Shown: positions 40,014 through 48,584 of the stretch, in pieces
Layout: every line of letters starts with the position of its first letter
Numbering within the stretch: position 1 is the stretch's first letter
Source: JAPPFW01 sp965231815
GTDB lineage: Bacteria; Actinomycetota; Acidimicrobiia; Spongiisociales; Spongiisociaceae
Reading direction: 5' to 3'
Length of the DNA stretch: 64,000 bases
NCBI GenBank assembly: GCA_965231815.1
Contig: OZ246890.1
Coordinates: 1,984,001-2,048,000, forward strand
Translations under genes and position numbers: made by a program
Notes under the pieces: model-generated
The model's input: the letters and a program-made list of their open reading frames with translations, nothing else
The model's database searches: none
What the model was told of the DNA's origin: nothing

Positions 40014-40409
40014 TCACCAGATCGTCAAGACTGCGGGTGAATCTCTGTGGTGTCTCAATCGGGCGTCCTTGGTCACCAGGCGCCAACCGTTCTCGACGGA
40101 TGTCGCGTAAATCAGTCGATCGGCAGGATCGCTCGGAAGGGATCGGGGCAGGGCGGCCGCGATGGCGGCAATCGCCGGACTGATCGCAACCGTACGAACT
40201 GATCTTGCCAGCTCACCGAGCCAGCGGTCGATCGGTATCCTCACGCTTATCCGCCCCCTCCGGGCAAGCCATGCCAACTCGTACCAGGTGATCGCCGCCA
40301 CGGCTAGCTCATCGGCTTGTTCGATGGCCGTCGCGGCGGTTGTGCTGATCCGGTCGGGCTCGGCCGACCACCATTGCAGGACATGTGTGTCGATAAGCAG
40401 AGTCGTCAA
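40014..40409 (-). CDS. vapC: VapC-family PIN-domain toxin
   Basis: Ribonuclease toxin of about 131 residues. PIN-domain acidic residues are visible in LLIDTHVLQWW (Asp near the start), AITWYELAWLA (Glu) and DPADRLIYATS (Asp). The C-terminal VTKDARLR is also typical. TTG 40409 is the likely start: GGGAG lies 5 nt upstream and the start overlaps the antitoxin stop. An in-frame TTG 40421 is possible. Co-transcribed with the antitoxin gene upstream; toxin activity is expected to be blocked by it. Confidence 0.85.
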   Translation of the reverse strand: MTTLLIDTHVLQWWSAEPDRISTTAATAIEQADELAVAAITWYELAWLARRGRISVRIPIDRWLGELARSVRTVAISPAIAAIAAALPRSLPSDPADRLIYATSVENGWRLVTKDARLRHHRDSPAVLTIW

Positions 40410-40633
40410 TCGAACTCCCAAACGCTGTCCGTACCGAAGAGCTTCTCGTCATCCTCGACGCTGTGGGCCACGCCGGCGAAGATTCCTCGTATAGCGGCGG
40501 GCCCTCTGGCAGGCGCCAGTCGGGCGACGGTACGACCATGCTTTGTGATCTCGATCTCGTCACCGGTAGCCACGTCCTCAAGCAGGGCGAGGAATTGGGC
40601 CTTGGCCTGAGTCGCGGTTATTTGTCTAGTCAT
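40406..40633 (-). CDS. vapB: Phd/YefM-type (VapB) antitoxin
   Basis: Protein of 75 residues: MTRQITATQAKAQFLALLED, then TGDEIEITKHGRTVARLAPA, the classic Phd/YefM N-terminal DNA-binding fold. The acidic C-terminal tail (EDDEKLFGTDSVWEFD) would wrap and inhibit the PIN toxin. The start ATG 40633 lies inside a perfect inverted repeat that overlaps the promoter, as expected for autorepression by the toxin-antitoxin complex. Confidence 0.85.
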   Translation of the reverse strand: MTRQITATQAKAQFLALLEDVATGDEIEITKHGRTVARLAPARGPAAIRGIFAGVAHSVEDDEKLFGTDSVWEFD

Positions 40634-40670
40634 ACGACTAGTATAATGACCATGTGAGGGGGGCTGTCAG
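40626..40670 (-). promoter_or_regulatory. vapBC promoter and operator
   Basis: On the minus strand there is CTGACA (40665-40670), then TATACT (40640-40645; TTATAC one base away gives an 18-bp spacer), then 6 nt to ATG. The mRNA is probably leaderless. A perfect palindrome CTAGTCATACGACTAG (40626-40641) covers the start codon and the end of the -10 box, a natural operator for autoregulation. Confidence 0.6.
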
Positions 40671-40781
40671 GATTTCTTAACGCCGATCGCTCTTAGGAGA
40701 TCCGTACTTCGTTTCGAGGGATCCGATCCATCTCGAGGCCGTGAAGTTACATTCGTGTTATTCATTGTCCTGGGCCACCGG

Positions 40782-40787
40782 TATCAT
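40782..40787 (+). promoter_or_regulatory. candidate leaderless -10 box for pcrA
   Basis: TATCAT lies 6 nt upstream of ATG 40794. The intervening GGAGGG touches the start codon and is too close to serve as a Shine-Dalgarno, so a leaderless transcript is the better reading. Confidence 0.4.
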
Positions 40788-40793
40788 GGAGGG

Positions 40794-43028
40794 ATGGTTC
40801 AGTTGGTGGACGGCATAAGACTTCAATCCGATCCCGTGATGGACTCGATCCTGTTCGCTGATCTCAACCCGAGGCAGCGGGAGGCGGTAGCGACCACCGA
40901 GGGCCCGGTGCTGGTGGTGGCGGGGGCGGGTTCGGGCAAGACCCGAGTGCTCACCTACCGCGTCGCCCACCTCATCCGCGATCGGGGGATCGCTCCCTGG
41001 GAGGTGATGGCCATCACCTTCACCAACAAAGCCGCCGGTGAGATGAAGGAGAGGGTGGCTCAGCTGGTGGGGAGGGCATCCCGTAACATGTGGGTATCCA
41101 CGTTTCATTCGGCATGCGTCCGCATCCTGCGCCGTGAAGCGCCCCGGCTCGGTTACCGCTCCCGGTTCACTATCTACGACGCCCAGGACAGTCGTCGGGC
41201 GATAACCCGCGCCGTCAAGGACCTTGACCTCGATACCAAGAAGTTCGAACCCCGTGCGATTCGGGCAGCCATCTCGAAAGCCAAGAACGAACTTATCGAC
41301 TTCGAGACTTTCCGGGACCAGGCCTACAACTATCGCGATCGCATCGTTGCCGACGTGTACCGACTCTACCAGCAGCGATTGCTCGACTCGTCGGCGATGG
41401 ACTTCGATGATCTGCTCATGGTCACCACCACGCTTCTAGACGCCTTTCCCGACGTGTTGGCCCACTACCAGGACCGATTCCGTTACCTGCATGTGGACGA
41501 GTTCCAGGACACCAACCGGGCCCAATACGTCCTGACGAGCCGGTTGGCGGGTCAGCACCGCAACATCTGCGCAGTGGGGGACGCTGATCAGTCGATCTAC
41601 GCCTTCCGCGGAGCGGACATTCGCAACATCGTCGACTTCGAGCGTGACTATCCCGACGCCAAGGTGGTGGTGCTCGATCAGAACTACCGGTCGACCCAGA
41701 CCATCCTGGGGGCGGCCAACGCGGTCATTTGCAACAACGCCGCCCGCCGTCCCAAGCGGTTGTGGAGTGATCTGGGAGACGGGGCGCCGATCACCACCTA
41801 CGCCGCTCAGGACGATCGGGACGAGGCCGGATTCGTCGCTGACCGGGTAGTCGAGTTGGAGGCCGAAGGCACCGACCTTTCCGATATGGCCGTCTTCTAT
41901 CGCATGAACGCCCAGAGTCGGGTTCTGGAGGAGGTCCTGGGGAGATACGGAGTGCCGAATAAGGTGATCGGGACCGTCAGGTTCTACGAGCGCCGCGAAG
42001 TCAAAGATGTGCTCGCCTACCTGCGGCTTATCGGTAACCCTGATGACGACATCTCGGCTAGGCGGATTATCAACCGTCCTCGGCGAGGTATCGGCGGTGT
42101 CACCATCGGGCATGTGGATCGCTTCGCAGAAGCCGAGAGTATCCCTTTCCTCGCGGCATTGAATCGGCTCGACGAGATCCATACGCTGCCTTCTCGGTCG
42201 GCGAAAGCCTTGCGAAGCTTTGTGGGAATCTTCAGCAGCATCAAGGAGCGGGCTCGGGACGAGGGTCCCGCAGCCGCCGTACGAGCGGTGCTGGAAGAGG
42301 TCGGCTATCTCGACTGGGTGGAGGGAGATGGGTCTTTCGAGGCCCAGGGGAGGGGTGAGAACCTCCGAGAGCTGCTCTCGGGCGCCGAAGAGTTCGAGAA
42401 AATCTCCATCGGAGAGGAATTCGACGGTCGGACATGGGAGTCCTTGGATGGAATAGGCCGTCTCGAGGTCTATCTGGAGTCTGTCAGCCTGGTGGGCGAT
42501 ATCGATCAACTGGAGGAGGGGAGCGGCGCGGTTACCTTGATGACGATGCACAACGCCAAGGGCCTCGAGTTTCCGGTGGTGTTCATAACCGGCATGGAGG
42601 ACGGGGTGTTTCCCCACCAACGTGCGTTGACCGAACCTGAGCAACTCGAGGAGGAACGCCGCTTGTGTTACGTCGGCTTGACCAGAGCCCGACAGTGTCT
42701 ACACCTGTCATATGCCAAGTCCCGAATGCTCTACGGGCAGTCGTCCTACAACACTCCATCCCGATTCCTGCGCGAGATCCCCACCCGACTTGTCGATCAC
42801 GTCAAGTTCCGGCGCCGTAGCCGGCGACGGGAATCTGTCGGTAGGCCGGTGTCCGTCATCAAGGACGGCGGTATCGCGGCGGGCGATAGGGTGCGGCATG
42901 ATACGTGGGGTCCGGGACGGGTGACGTCGATCTCCGGCACGGGGGAGCGGGCGGAGGCGGAGGTCCTATTCGACTCCGCCGGAACCAAGAGACTGCTGCT
43001 GTGCTGGGCGCCCCTGGAGAAAATCTAG
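40794..43028 (+). CDS. pcrA: UvrD/PcrA-type ATP-dependent DNA helicase
   Basis: Superfamily 1A 3'-5' DNA helicase of about 744 residues, acting in repair and replication restart. Helicase motifs appear in order: LNPRQREAV (Q motif), AGAGSGKTRVL (Walker A, about residue 45), TFTNKAA, STFHSACVRILR, VDEFQDTN (Walker B), GDADQSIYAFRGA (III), LDQNYRST (IV), TMHNAKGLEF (V) and YVGLTRAR (VI). The C-terminal GDRVRHDTWGPGRV is the Tudor-like domain of PcrA/UvrD. I prefer ATG 40794 (TATCAT 6 nt upstream); ATG 40839 and GTG 40755 are alternatives. Confidence 0.93.
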   Translation: MVQLVDGIRLQSDPVMDSILFADLNPRQREAVATTEGPVLVVAGAGSGKTRVLTYRVAHLIRDRGIAPWEVMAITFTNKAAGEMKERVAQLVGRASRNMWVSTFHSACVRILRREAPRLGYRSRFTIYDAQDSRRAITRAVKDLDLDTKKFEPRAIRAAISKAKNELIDFETFRDQAYNYRDRIVADVYRLYQQRLLDSSAMDFDDLLMVTTTLLDAFPDVLAHYQDRFRYLHVDEFQDTNRAQYVLTSRLAGQHRNICAVGDADQSIYAFRGADIRNIVDFERDYPDAKVVVLDQNYRSTQTILGAANAVICNNAARRPKRLWSDLGDGAPITTYAAQDDRDEAGFVADRVVELEAEGTDLSDMAVFYRMNAQSRVLEEVLGRYGVPNKVIGTVRFYERREVKDVLAYLRLIGNPDDDISARRIINRPRRGIGGVTIGHVDRFAEAESIPFLAALNRLDEIHTLPSRSAKALRSFVGIFSSIKERARDEGPAAAVRAVLEEVGYLDWVEGDGSFEAQGRGENLRELLSGAEEFEKISIGEEFDGRTWESLDGIGRLEVYLESVSLVGDIDQLEEGSGAVTLMTMHNAKGLEFPVVFITGMEDGVFPHQRALTEPEQLEEERRLCYVGLTRARQCLHLSYAKSRMLYGQSSYNTPSRFLREIPTRLVDHVKFRRRSRRRESVGRPVSVIKDGGIAAGDRVRHDTWGPGRVTSISGTGERAEAEVLFDSAGTKRLLLCWAPLEKI

Positions 43029-43142
43029 AATACCGAGGGTGTCGGACTGTATTACCGTGAACCTACGGGCACGGGTGCCGAAGTACGGAGTGGCGGGCTA
43101 CCGAGCCCGGACCTTCGATTTGACTCATACGGAGGAGATGAA

Positions 43143-44291
43143 ATGGCCATGACCGGAAGCTCCAAGCTCCACAACCTGGCGGCGCTGGGCCAATCGGTAT
43201 GGCTCGACTCGCTCTCCAGGGAGATGCTCGACTCGGGCGAACTATCCGGTTATCTCGCACGGGCTGTGACGGGTGTGACTTCGAATCCCACCATATTCGC
43301 CAAGGCCGTAAGGTCGGGTGACGCCTACGACGATCAGGTCGGGGAGATGGTGTCAAGGGGCGCCGGTATAGACGAGATCTACACCGCGGTGGTTACCAGC
43401 GACATCAAGCGGGCGTGTGATGTGCTGGAACCGGTCCACCGCAGAACCGGTGGATTGGATGGGTTCGTCTCGGTCGAAGTGTCACCGGAATTGGCTCACG
43501 AAGCGGCGCCGACCGTAGCGGAGGCCCGGGACTGGGTTAAGCGGGTTAACCGCCCCAACTTGCTGATCAAGGTCCCCGCCACCGTGGACGGGATCGGGGC
43601 TATCGAGGATCTGACCGCGGAAGGGATCTCGGTCAATGTCACCCTTATTTTTTCGATCGACCGCTACCGGTCGGTGATGGAGGCCTATCTCGGGGGGTTG
43701 GAACGGTTCGAGCAGTCGGGTGGACATCCGGGCACGGTCAATTCGGTTGCTTCCTTCTTCGTGTCTCGCTTCGACACCGAGGTGGACGCTCGCCTCGAAA
43801 GCATCGGGTCATCCGCGGCTCTCGCCCTGCGGGGCCGAGCGGCGGTGGCCAACGCACGGGTCGCCTACCTCGAGTTTCTTCGCACTTTCTCCAGCGAACG
43901 CTGGTACCGGTTGCGCCGGGTGGGCGCCAACGTACAGCGGCCGCTGTGGGCCTCAACGTCCACCAAGAACCCCGCGTACTCCGACACCCTGTACATCGAT
44001 ACGCTGGTAGCTCCGGAAACGGTCAATACCCTGCCGGAGTCGGCATTGGCGGCTTACGAGGAGCGCGGTCCGGAGATTTCATCGGTGTTAGGCATCAACG
44101 ATCTAAACGACGCGGTGCTGGTTCTCGAACAGGTTGCTTCGGTGGGGGTCGATTACCACGAGGTGGCCGCCGAACTCGAGCGGCAGGGAGTGGCCGGTTT
44201 CGTGTCGTCATTCCGTCAGATGATCGGAGACATCGAGAGCAAGCGGGATGCGCTCCACGCGTCCCGGCCCGGTTCCGCCCACGATGAGTGA
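43143..44291 (+). CDS. tal: transaldolase
   Basis: Pentose phosphate pathway enzyme that moves a dihydroxyacetone unit from sedoheptulose-7-phosphate to glyceraldehyde-3-phosphate. The protein of 382 residues has the TSNPTIF signature (about residue 47) and the Schiff-base lysine in LLIKVPAT (Lys143), followed by SVNVTLIFS. This is the longer, actinobacterial/cyanobacterial type. GGAGGAG lies 5 nt upstream of ATG 43143. The stop lies just before the start of the B12-binding gene, suggesting co-transcription. Confidence 0.93.
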   Translation: MAMTGSSKLHNLAALGQSVWLDSLSREMLDSGELSGYLARAVTGVTSNPTIFAKAVRSGDAYDDQVGEMVSRGAGIDEIYTAVVTSDIKRACDVLEPVHRRTGGLDGFVSVEVSPELAHEAAPTVAEARDWVKRVNRPNLLIKVPATVDGIGAIEDLTAEGISVNVTLIFSIDRYRSVMEAYLGGLERFEQSGGHPGTVNSVASFFVSRFDTEVDARLESIGSSAALALRGRAAVANARVAYLEFLRTFSSERWYRLRRVGANVQRPLWASTSTKNPAYSDTLYIDTLVAPETVNTLPESALAAYEERGPEISSVLGINDLNDAVLVLEQVASVGVDYHEVAAELERQGVAGFVSSFRQMIGDIESKRDALHASRPGSAHDE

Positions 44292-44296
44292 GAGTT

Positions 44297-44710
44297 ATGA
44301 CGCGTGAGAGTTATAAGACGCCCCGACGGATCCTGATCGCCAAGCCGGGACTCGACGGTCATGACCGCGGCGCCAAGGTGGTGGCTCGGGCGCTGCGGGA
44401 CGCGGGCAACGAGGTGATCTATACGGGCCTGCACCAGACCCCCGAGCGGATCGTCGAGACAGCGATACAAGAGGATGTAGACGCGATCGGGCTTTCCGCA
44501 CTGTCGGGCGCTCACATGACCCTATTCCCCGCGGTGATGAAACTACTCGAGGAACGGGACGCCCACGACGTAGTGGTGTTCGGAGGAGGGATCGTTCCGG
44601 ACTCAGATGCCAGACTGCTCGAAGAACAGGGTATTAGTGCAATCTTCATCCCGGGTACGTCGCTCGCCGAGATAACCCGTTGGGTCGAAACCAACGTCGG
44701 TACCCGTTAA
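44297..44710 (+). CDS. stand-alone cobalamin-binding (methylmalonyl-CoA mutase C-terminal type) subunit
   Basis: Protein of 137 residues with the B12-binding motif KPGLDGHDRGAKVVARAL (lower-ligand His22 in D-x-H-x-x-G), then LSALSGAHMTLFP and FGGGIVPDSD. This matches the small or C-terminal cobalamin domain of methylmalonyl-CoA mutase. The catalytic subunit is not in the window. It could pair with a mutase large subunit elsewhere or with another acyl-CoA mutase. Placement directly before sucCD fits a route from methylmalonyl-CoA to succinyl-CoA to succinate. ATG 44297 is chosen; GTG 44288 overlaps the tal stop. Confidence 0.85.
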   Translation: MTRESYKTPRRILIAKPGLDGHDRGAKVVARALRDAGNEVIYTGLHQTPERIVETAIQEDVDAIGLSALSGAHMTLFPAVMKLLEERDAHDVVVFGGGIVPDSDARLLEEQGISAIFIPGTSLAEITRWVETNVGTR

Positions 44711-44796
44711 CGAAACCCGCTACGGCCTTTCCATTGCATGACATATTGGTTGAGCCTCGCTTGAGGCCGTCCGGATAGAGAGCCGTCCGAGCAGGA

Positions 44797-44802
44797 TAGA
44801 AT
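44797..44802 (+). promoter_or_regulatory. candidate leaderless -10 box for sucC
   Basis: TAGAAT lies 7 nt before GTG 44810 with no Shine-Dalgarno between. It fits the same spacing as the sdhC and folD-leader starts. Confidence 0.5.
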
Positions 44803-44809
44803 CACCGTC

Positions 44810-46072
44810 GTGGATCTTCTCGAGTTTCAAGGAAAGCAGTTCTTTGCCCGATTCGGGCTTCCCGTATCCGCCGGGGTGGTGACCGACCGGAGTTCGGAAG
44901 CGGTCACCATTGCCGAAAGCCTCGGGTTTCCCGTCGTGGTCAAGGCACAGGTACATATCGGTGGTCGGGGCAAAGCGGGAGGCATCCGGTTGGCCGGGAA
45001 CGCCGAGGAGGTGGGCGCTGCCGCCGATGCGATACTCGGAATGGAGATAGGGGGCCATAAGGTGGCCTTCGTTCTGGTTGAGGAGGCCGCCGAGATCGCT
45101 GCCGAATACTACGTCAGCTTCACTCTCGACCGTTCTGCCCGCAAATACCTGGGGATCCTCTCCGCGCGCGGCGGCGTGGACATCGAAGCCGTGGCGGAAT
45201 CCGATCCTGACGCTATCGCCAAGGTATGGATCGATCCGGTGGAAGGGCTCAGCAAACCCGCGGCGGGTAGCTGGATACAGGCCGCCCGGCTGGATGAGCG
45301 GGCGACCGACCAACTCGTGGATATGCTCTTGGGGCTCTACGCGGCCTTCGTGGAAGGTGATGCGGACCTCGTGGAGATCAACCCCTTGGTCCTCACCGCA
45401 CAGGGCCGGGTGCTGGCTCTCGACGCCAAGGTGACCCTCGACGGCGCCTCCCGTTACCGGCATCCTGACTACGAAGAGTACGATCTCACGCAGCCGAGGG
45501 ACGATCGCGAGACAGCCGCCCACGCCCGTGGGCTCCAGTACGTCGGGCTCGACGGCACGGTGGGAGTGATCGCCAACGGCGCCGGTCTGGCTATGAGTAC
45601 CGTTGATGTGGTGGCCCAGGCAGGTGGTTCGGCCGCCAATTTCCTGGACATAGGTGGTGGCGCCGACGTGGACACCATGGCGGGGGCCCTCGAGGTGATC
45701 AACAACGATCCGTCGGTGAGGGCTATTTTCATCAACATTTTCGGTGGCATCGTCAAGGGCGAGGTGGTGGCTAGGGGAATCCTCGACGCGCTGGACCGGG
45801 TCGAGATGCGGTCGCCGATCGTGCTGCGTCTCGACGGCACGAACGCCACGGAAGGCCGAGCCATGATCGAACCGCTCCTGTCGAACATGCTCATGCTCGC
45901 CGACTCGATGACGGCCGGCGCCGCTCGGGCGGTCGAACTGGCTAGGAGGGTGCTGAGAAACCCCGCACAAAGGGGTTCAGCCGTTAACCCGCAACCCTCT
46001 GACCAGGCGGTTTGCCAACCACCGAACCCCGTAAGATTCGTTTTTCAGGACCCTCCTAGGAAGGTGCCATGA
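44810..46072 (+). CDS. sucC: succinyl-CoA synthetase beta subunit with element-encoded C-terminal tail
   Basis: ATP-grasp subunit of the TCA enzyme that makes succinate and ATP/GTP from succinyl-CoA. Family features are MDLLEFQGKQFFARFGLPV at the start, VHIGGRGKAGGI, VEINPLVLT and the C-terminal NIFGGIVKGEVVARGI. The usual length is about 380-390. This protein has 420 codons because an R1 element is inserted in frame near the end and supplies 38 codons (tail starts RVLRNPAQRG, ends FQDPPR). Without it the end would read ELARKVP-stop. The stop overlaps the sucD start (ATGA). GTG 44810 is the start, with TAGAAT 7 nt upstream. Confidence 0.93.
   Translation: MDLLEFQGKQFFARFGLPVSAGVVTDRSSEAVTIAESLGFPVVVKAQVHIGGRGKAGGIRLAGNAEEVGAAADAILGMEIGGHKVAFVLVEEAAEIAAEYYVSFTLDRSARKYLGILSARGGVDIEAVAESDPDAIAKVWIDPVEGLSKPAAGSWIQAARLDERATDQLVDMLLGLYAAFVEGDADLVEINPLVLTAQGRVLALDAKVTLDGASRYRHPDYEEYDLTQPRDDRETAAHARGLQYVGLDGTVGVIANGAGLAMSTVDVVAQAGGSAANFLDIGGGADVDTMAGALEVINNDPSVRAIFINIFGGIVKGEVVARGILDALDRVEMRSPIVLRLDGTNATEGRAMIEPLLSNMLMLADSMTAGAARAVELARRVLRNPAQRGSAVNPQPSDQAVCQPPNPVRFVFQDPPRKVP
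45943..46058 (+). mobile_element. R1 element, copy c, in frame inside sucC
   Basis: The TA-flanked 114-bp unit starts TAGGAGGGTGCTGAGAAAC and ends TTTTTCAGGACCCTCCTA. Both boundaries lie within CTAG. The added length is a multiple of three and the sucC frame stays open throughout. The AGGAAGG Shine-Dalgarno of sucD lies to the right of the element and is preserved. Confidence 0.9.
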
Positions 46073-46953
46073 GCATCTGGGTGGATCAGCGCAGCCGGGT
46101 CGTTTACCAGGGTCTGACCGGGCGGCAGGGCCGGTTCTACGGACTCCGCAACAGGGAGTACGGAACAAACGTCGTGGCCGGTACCAACCCCTCCAAGGCC
46201 GGTACCGAGGTGGGCGGAATCCCGATCTTCGCCACGGTCACCGATGCGGTAGCTGAGACCGGCGCCGATGTGTCCTGCCTGTTCATCCCGGCGCCCTACG
46301 TAAAGGATGCGGTGATCGACGCGGCGGAAGGGGGGGTGAGGTTGGTAGTGGTGATCACCGAAGGCGTACCCGCCAAGGACGAGGCGTGGATTTGCAACAA
46401 ACTGCGACGCGATTATCCGACGGTCCGGATGATAGGACCCAACTGTCCGGGCATCATCAGTCCCGGAAAGGCCAACATAGGTATTACCGCCGGTCATATC
46501 GCCCTGCCAGGCGGTCCCGTGGGGATCGTCAGCCGCTCCGGCACCCTTACCTACCAGGCTCTCTACGAGCTCAAGCTCAACGGGATCGGGGTGACTACCT
46601 GTGTAGGGATCGGTGGCGACCCCGTACCGGGGACATCTTTCACCGACTGTCTGGCCGCCTTCGAGGAGGATCCGGAAACCCGAGCGGTCATGATGATCGG
46701 GGAGATCGGTGGTTCGGCCGAGGAGGAAGCGGCGGAGTTCATTTCCCGGCGGATGAGCAAACCGGTGGTGGCCTACGTGGCCGGCATCACCGCTCCTCCG
46801 GGGAAGAAGATGGGCCACGCGGGCGCCATCGTCTCCGGCGGCAAGGGAACCGCGGCGGCCAAGATCGAAGCCCTCCGCTCTGCGGGAGTGCGGGTGGGGA
46901 AGAGCCCCACCGAGGCCGGGACGTTGATGGTGGAGGTAGTGCAGGGCCTCTGA
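46069..46953 (+). CDS. sucD: succinyl-CoA synthetase alpha subunit
   Basis: CoA-binding and phosphohistidine subunit of succinyl-CoA synthetase, 294 residues. Landmarks are TGRQGRFYG with GTNPSKAG (CoA-binding Rossmann domain), GPNCPGIISPG, and the phosphorylated histidine in GKKMGHAGAIVSGG. Translational coupling with sucC through an ATGA overlap matches the 1:1 subunit need. AGGAAGG sits 4 nt upstream of ATG. purH follows 42 bp downstream and may be in the same transcript. Confidence 0.95.
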   Translation: MSIWVDQRSRVVYQGLTGRQGRFYGLRNREYGTNVVAGTNPSKAGTEVGGIPIFATVTDAVAETGADVSCLFIPAPYVKDAVIDAAEGGVRLVVVITEGVPAKDEAWICNKLRRDYPTVRMIGPNCPGIISPGKANIGITAGHIALPGGPVGIVSRSGTLTYQALYELKLNGIGVTTCVGIGGDPVPGTSFTDCLAAFEEDPETRAVMMIGEIGGSAEEEAAEFISRRMSKPVVAYVAGITAPPGKKMGHAGAIVSGGKGTAAAKIEALRSAGVRVGKSPTEAGTLMVEVVQGL

Positions 46954-46995
46954 CATGGTCGAGGATGGGAACCGCCGGAATGGACAGGAATCGCC

Positions 46996-48528
46996 GTGAA
47001 AAGGAAAGCCCTCCTATCGGTTCATGACAAGACGGGCATAACGGAATTCGCGTCCGGATTGACCGGATTGGGTTGGGATCTGATCAGCAGCGGCGGTACC
47101 GCGGCGGTCTTGAAAAAATCCGGGCTGGCGGTAACCGAGGTGGCCGACCATACAGGTAGTCCGTCCATGCTCGGGCATCGGGTGGTAACTCTCCATCCCA
47201 GGATCCACGGCGGCATCCTGGCTGACCGCAGTGATCACGGCCATACGATGGAGTTGGCAAGCAACGGTATCGATCCGATCGATCTGGTAGCGGTAAACCT
47301 GTACCCCTTCCCCTCGGAACCGGGCTTGGGGATGATCGACATCGGAGGTTCAGCCCTGATCCGCGCCGCCGCCAAGAATCACCCGTCGGTAGGCGTAGTG
47401 GTCGACCCTCGGGACTACGGGCGCGTGCTGGACGAACTCCGGTCGTTAGGGGACCTGTCCGAGGCCACGAGGCGGCGACTGGCCCGTACCGCGTTCGCCT
47501 GCACGGCTGCTTACGACATGGCGGTAGCCGACTGGTTCGATTCTCTTGAGGAGGGTTCCTCCCTGTTGCCGCCGACCCTCCGACTGACGCTCGACCGGAC
47601 CGAGACCTTGAGATACGGCGAGAACCCCCACCAGATTGCGGCTCGTTACCGGCCCGCGGGCTTCCAGGCCGGGTCCGATAACTCCGACTGGTGGGACCGG
47701 ACCAGCCAACATGGTGGGTCGGAGCTCAGCTACATGAACCTGCATGACGCAGGTGCGGCATGGGCGCTGGTGCACGATCTCGGTGGCCGTCCTGCGGTAG
47801 CTGTCATAAAGCACGCCGCCCCGTGCGGCGCCGCCCTAGGCAGGAACCTTCGGGAGGCTTACCGCAAGGCGATCGATTGTGACCCGAGGGCCGCTTTCGG
47901 GGGTGTGGTGGCCTTCAACCGGGTGGTGGATCGCGCCACGGTCTCCGCGCTCGATGCGGCGCCTCAAGCGGATGTGGTGATCGCCCCCGGATTCGACGAT
48001 GGGGTGATCGAGAGAATCCGGGCCAGACGGGCTAGTACCCGAATCCTCGCGGCGCCCCGGCCGGGGGTCTCGGCGCGAACCATCCGCCAGATCGAGGGAG
48101 GTTGGCTCGTCCAGTCCACCGCCGGATCGGAACGAGGCGCCGGCGACTGGAAGGTGGTGAGCAGCCGGCCGCCCACCGCCAAGGAGGAAGCGGATGCCCT
48201 GGTCGCTTGGACGATCTGCCGCTACGTCCTGTCAAACGCGGTGGTGATGGCCAGGGATGGGATGGCGGTTGGAATCGGTGGGGGCCAGCCGGACCGGGTT
48301 GGAGCGGTAGAGTTGGCGGCGGCCAAGGCTGCGGGGCGGTCCTCGGCCGGCGCTTGTGCATCTGACGGTTTCTTTCCTTTCCCCGACGGGATCGAGGCGG
48401 CCGCAGCGGCCGGGATAACTGCGATCGTGCAACCTGGTGGATCCATCAATGACGGCTCTGTGATCGCGGCTGCGGACCGCCTGGATATGGCGATGATGTT
48501 CACGGGCGAGCGGCAGTTCCGCCACTGA
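46996..48528 (+). CDS. purH: bifunctional AICAR transformylase / IMP cyclohydrolase
   Basis: Catalyses the last two steps of IMP synthesis, using 10-formyl-tetrahydrofolate. The protein of 510 residues starts KRKALLSVHDKTGITEFA, the MGS-like IMP cyclohydrolase domain (about 1-145), with SGGTAAVLKKSG. It then has the transformylase domain with LRYGENPHQ and the catalytic KHAAPCGAALG (about residue 270), ending with the usual ADRLDMAMMFTGERQFRH. GTG 46996 follows AGGAA by about 5 nt. folD, supplying the folate cofactor, lies directly downstream. Confidence 0.95.
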   Translation: MKRKALLSVHDKTGITEFASGLTGLGWDLISSGGTAAVLKKSGLAVTEVADHTGSPSMLGHRVVTLHPRIHGGILADRSDHGHTMELASNGIDPIDLVAVNLYPFPSEPGLGMIDIGGSALIRAAAKNHPSVGVVVDPRDYGRVLDELRSLGDLSEATRRRLARTAFACTAAYDMAVADWFDSLEEGSSLLPPTLRLTLDRTETLRYGENPHQIAARYRPAGFQAGSDNSDWWDRTSQHGGSELSYMNLHDAGAAWALVHDLGGRPAVAVIKHAAPCGAALGRNLREAYRKAIDCDPRAAFGGVVAFNRVVDRATVSALDAAPQADVVIAPGFDDGVIERIRARRASTRILAAPRPGVSARTIRQIEGGWLVQSTAGSERGAGDWKVVSSRPPTAKEEADALVAWTICRYVLSNAVVMARDGMAVGIGGGQPDRVGAVELAAAKAAGRSSAGACASDGFFPFPDGIEAAAAAGITAIVQPGGSINDGSVIAAADRLDMAMMFTGERQFRH

Positions 48529-48571
48529 TCATCCGGCAGTGGGTAACCGCAGTTTGATAGCGTAAGACGGT

Positions 48572-48577
48572 TAGGTT
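48572..48577 (+). promoter_or_regulatory. candidate leaderless -10 box before the folD leader ORF
   Basis: TAGGTT lies 7 nt upstream of ATG 48585. No good -35 hexamer is visible at the standard distance. Confidence 0.4.
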
Positions 48578-48584
48578 CGATCAG

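Noticed and set aside
43029..43142. Possible tRNA between pcrA and tal (TTCGATTTGACTC)
   Set aside because: No cloverleaf can be drawn, and the TTCGA is not in a T-arm context.
44711..44809. Cobalamin riboswitch near the B12-binding gene
   Set aside because: The gap has no B12-box-like sequence and is too short.
46056..46069. Idea that R1c supplies the Shine-Dalgarno of sucD
   Set aside because: AGGAAGG lies just right of the TA border and would be present in the empty site as well.
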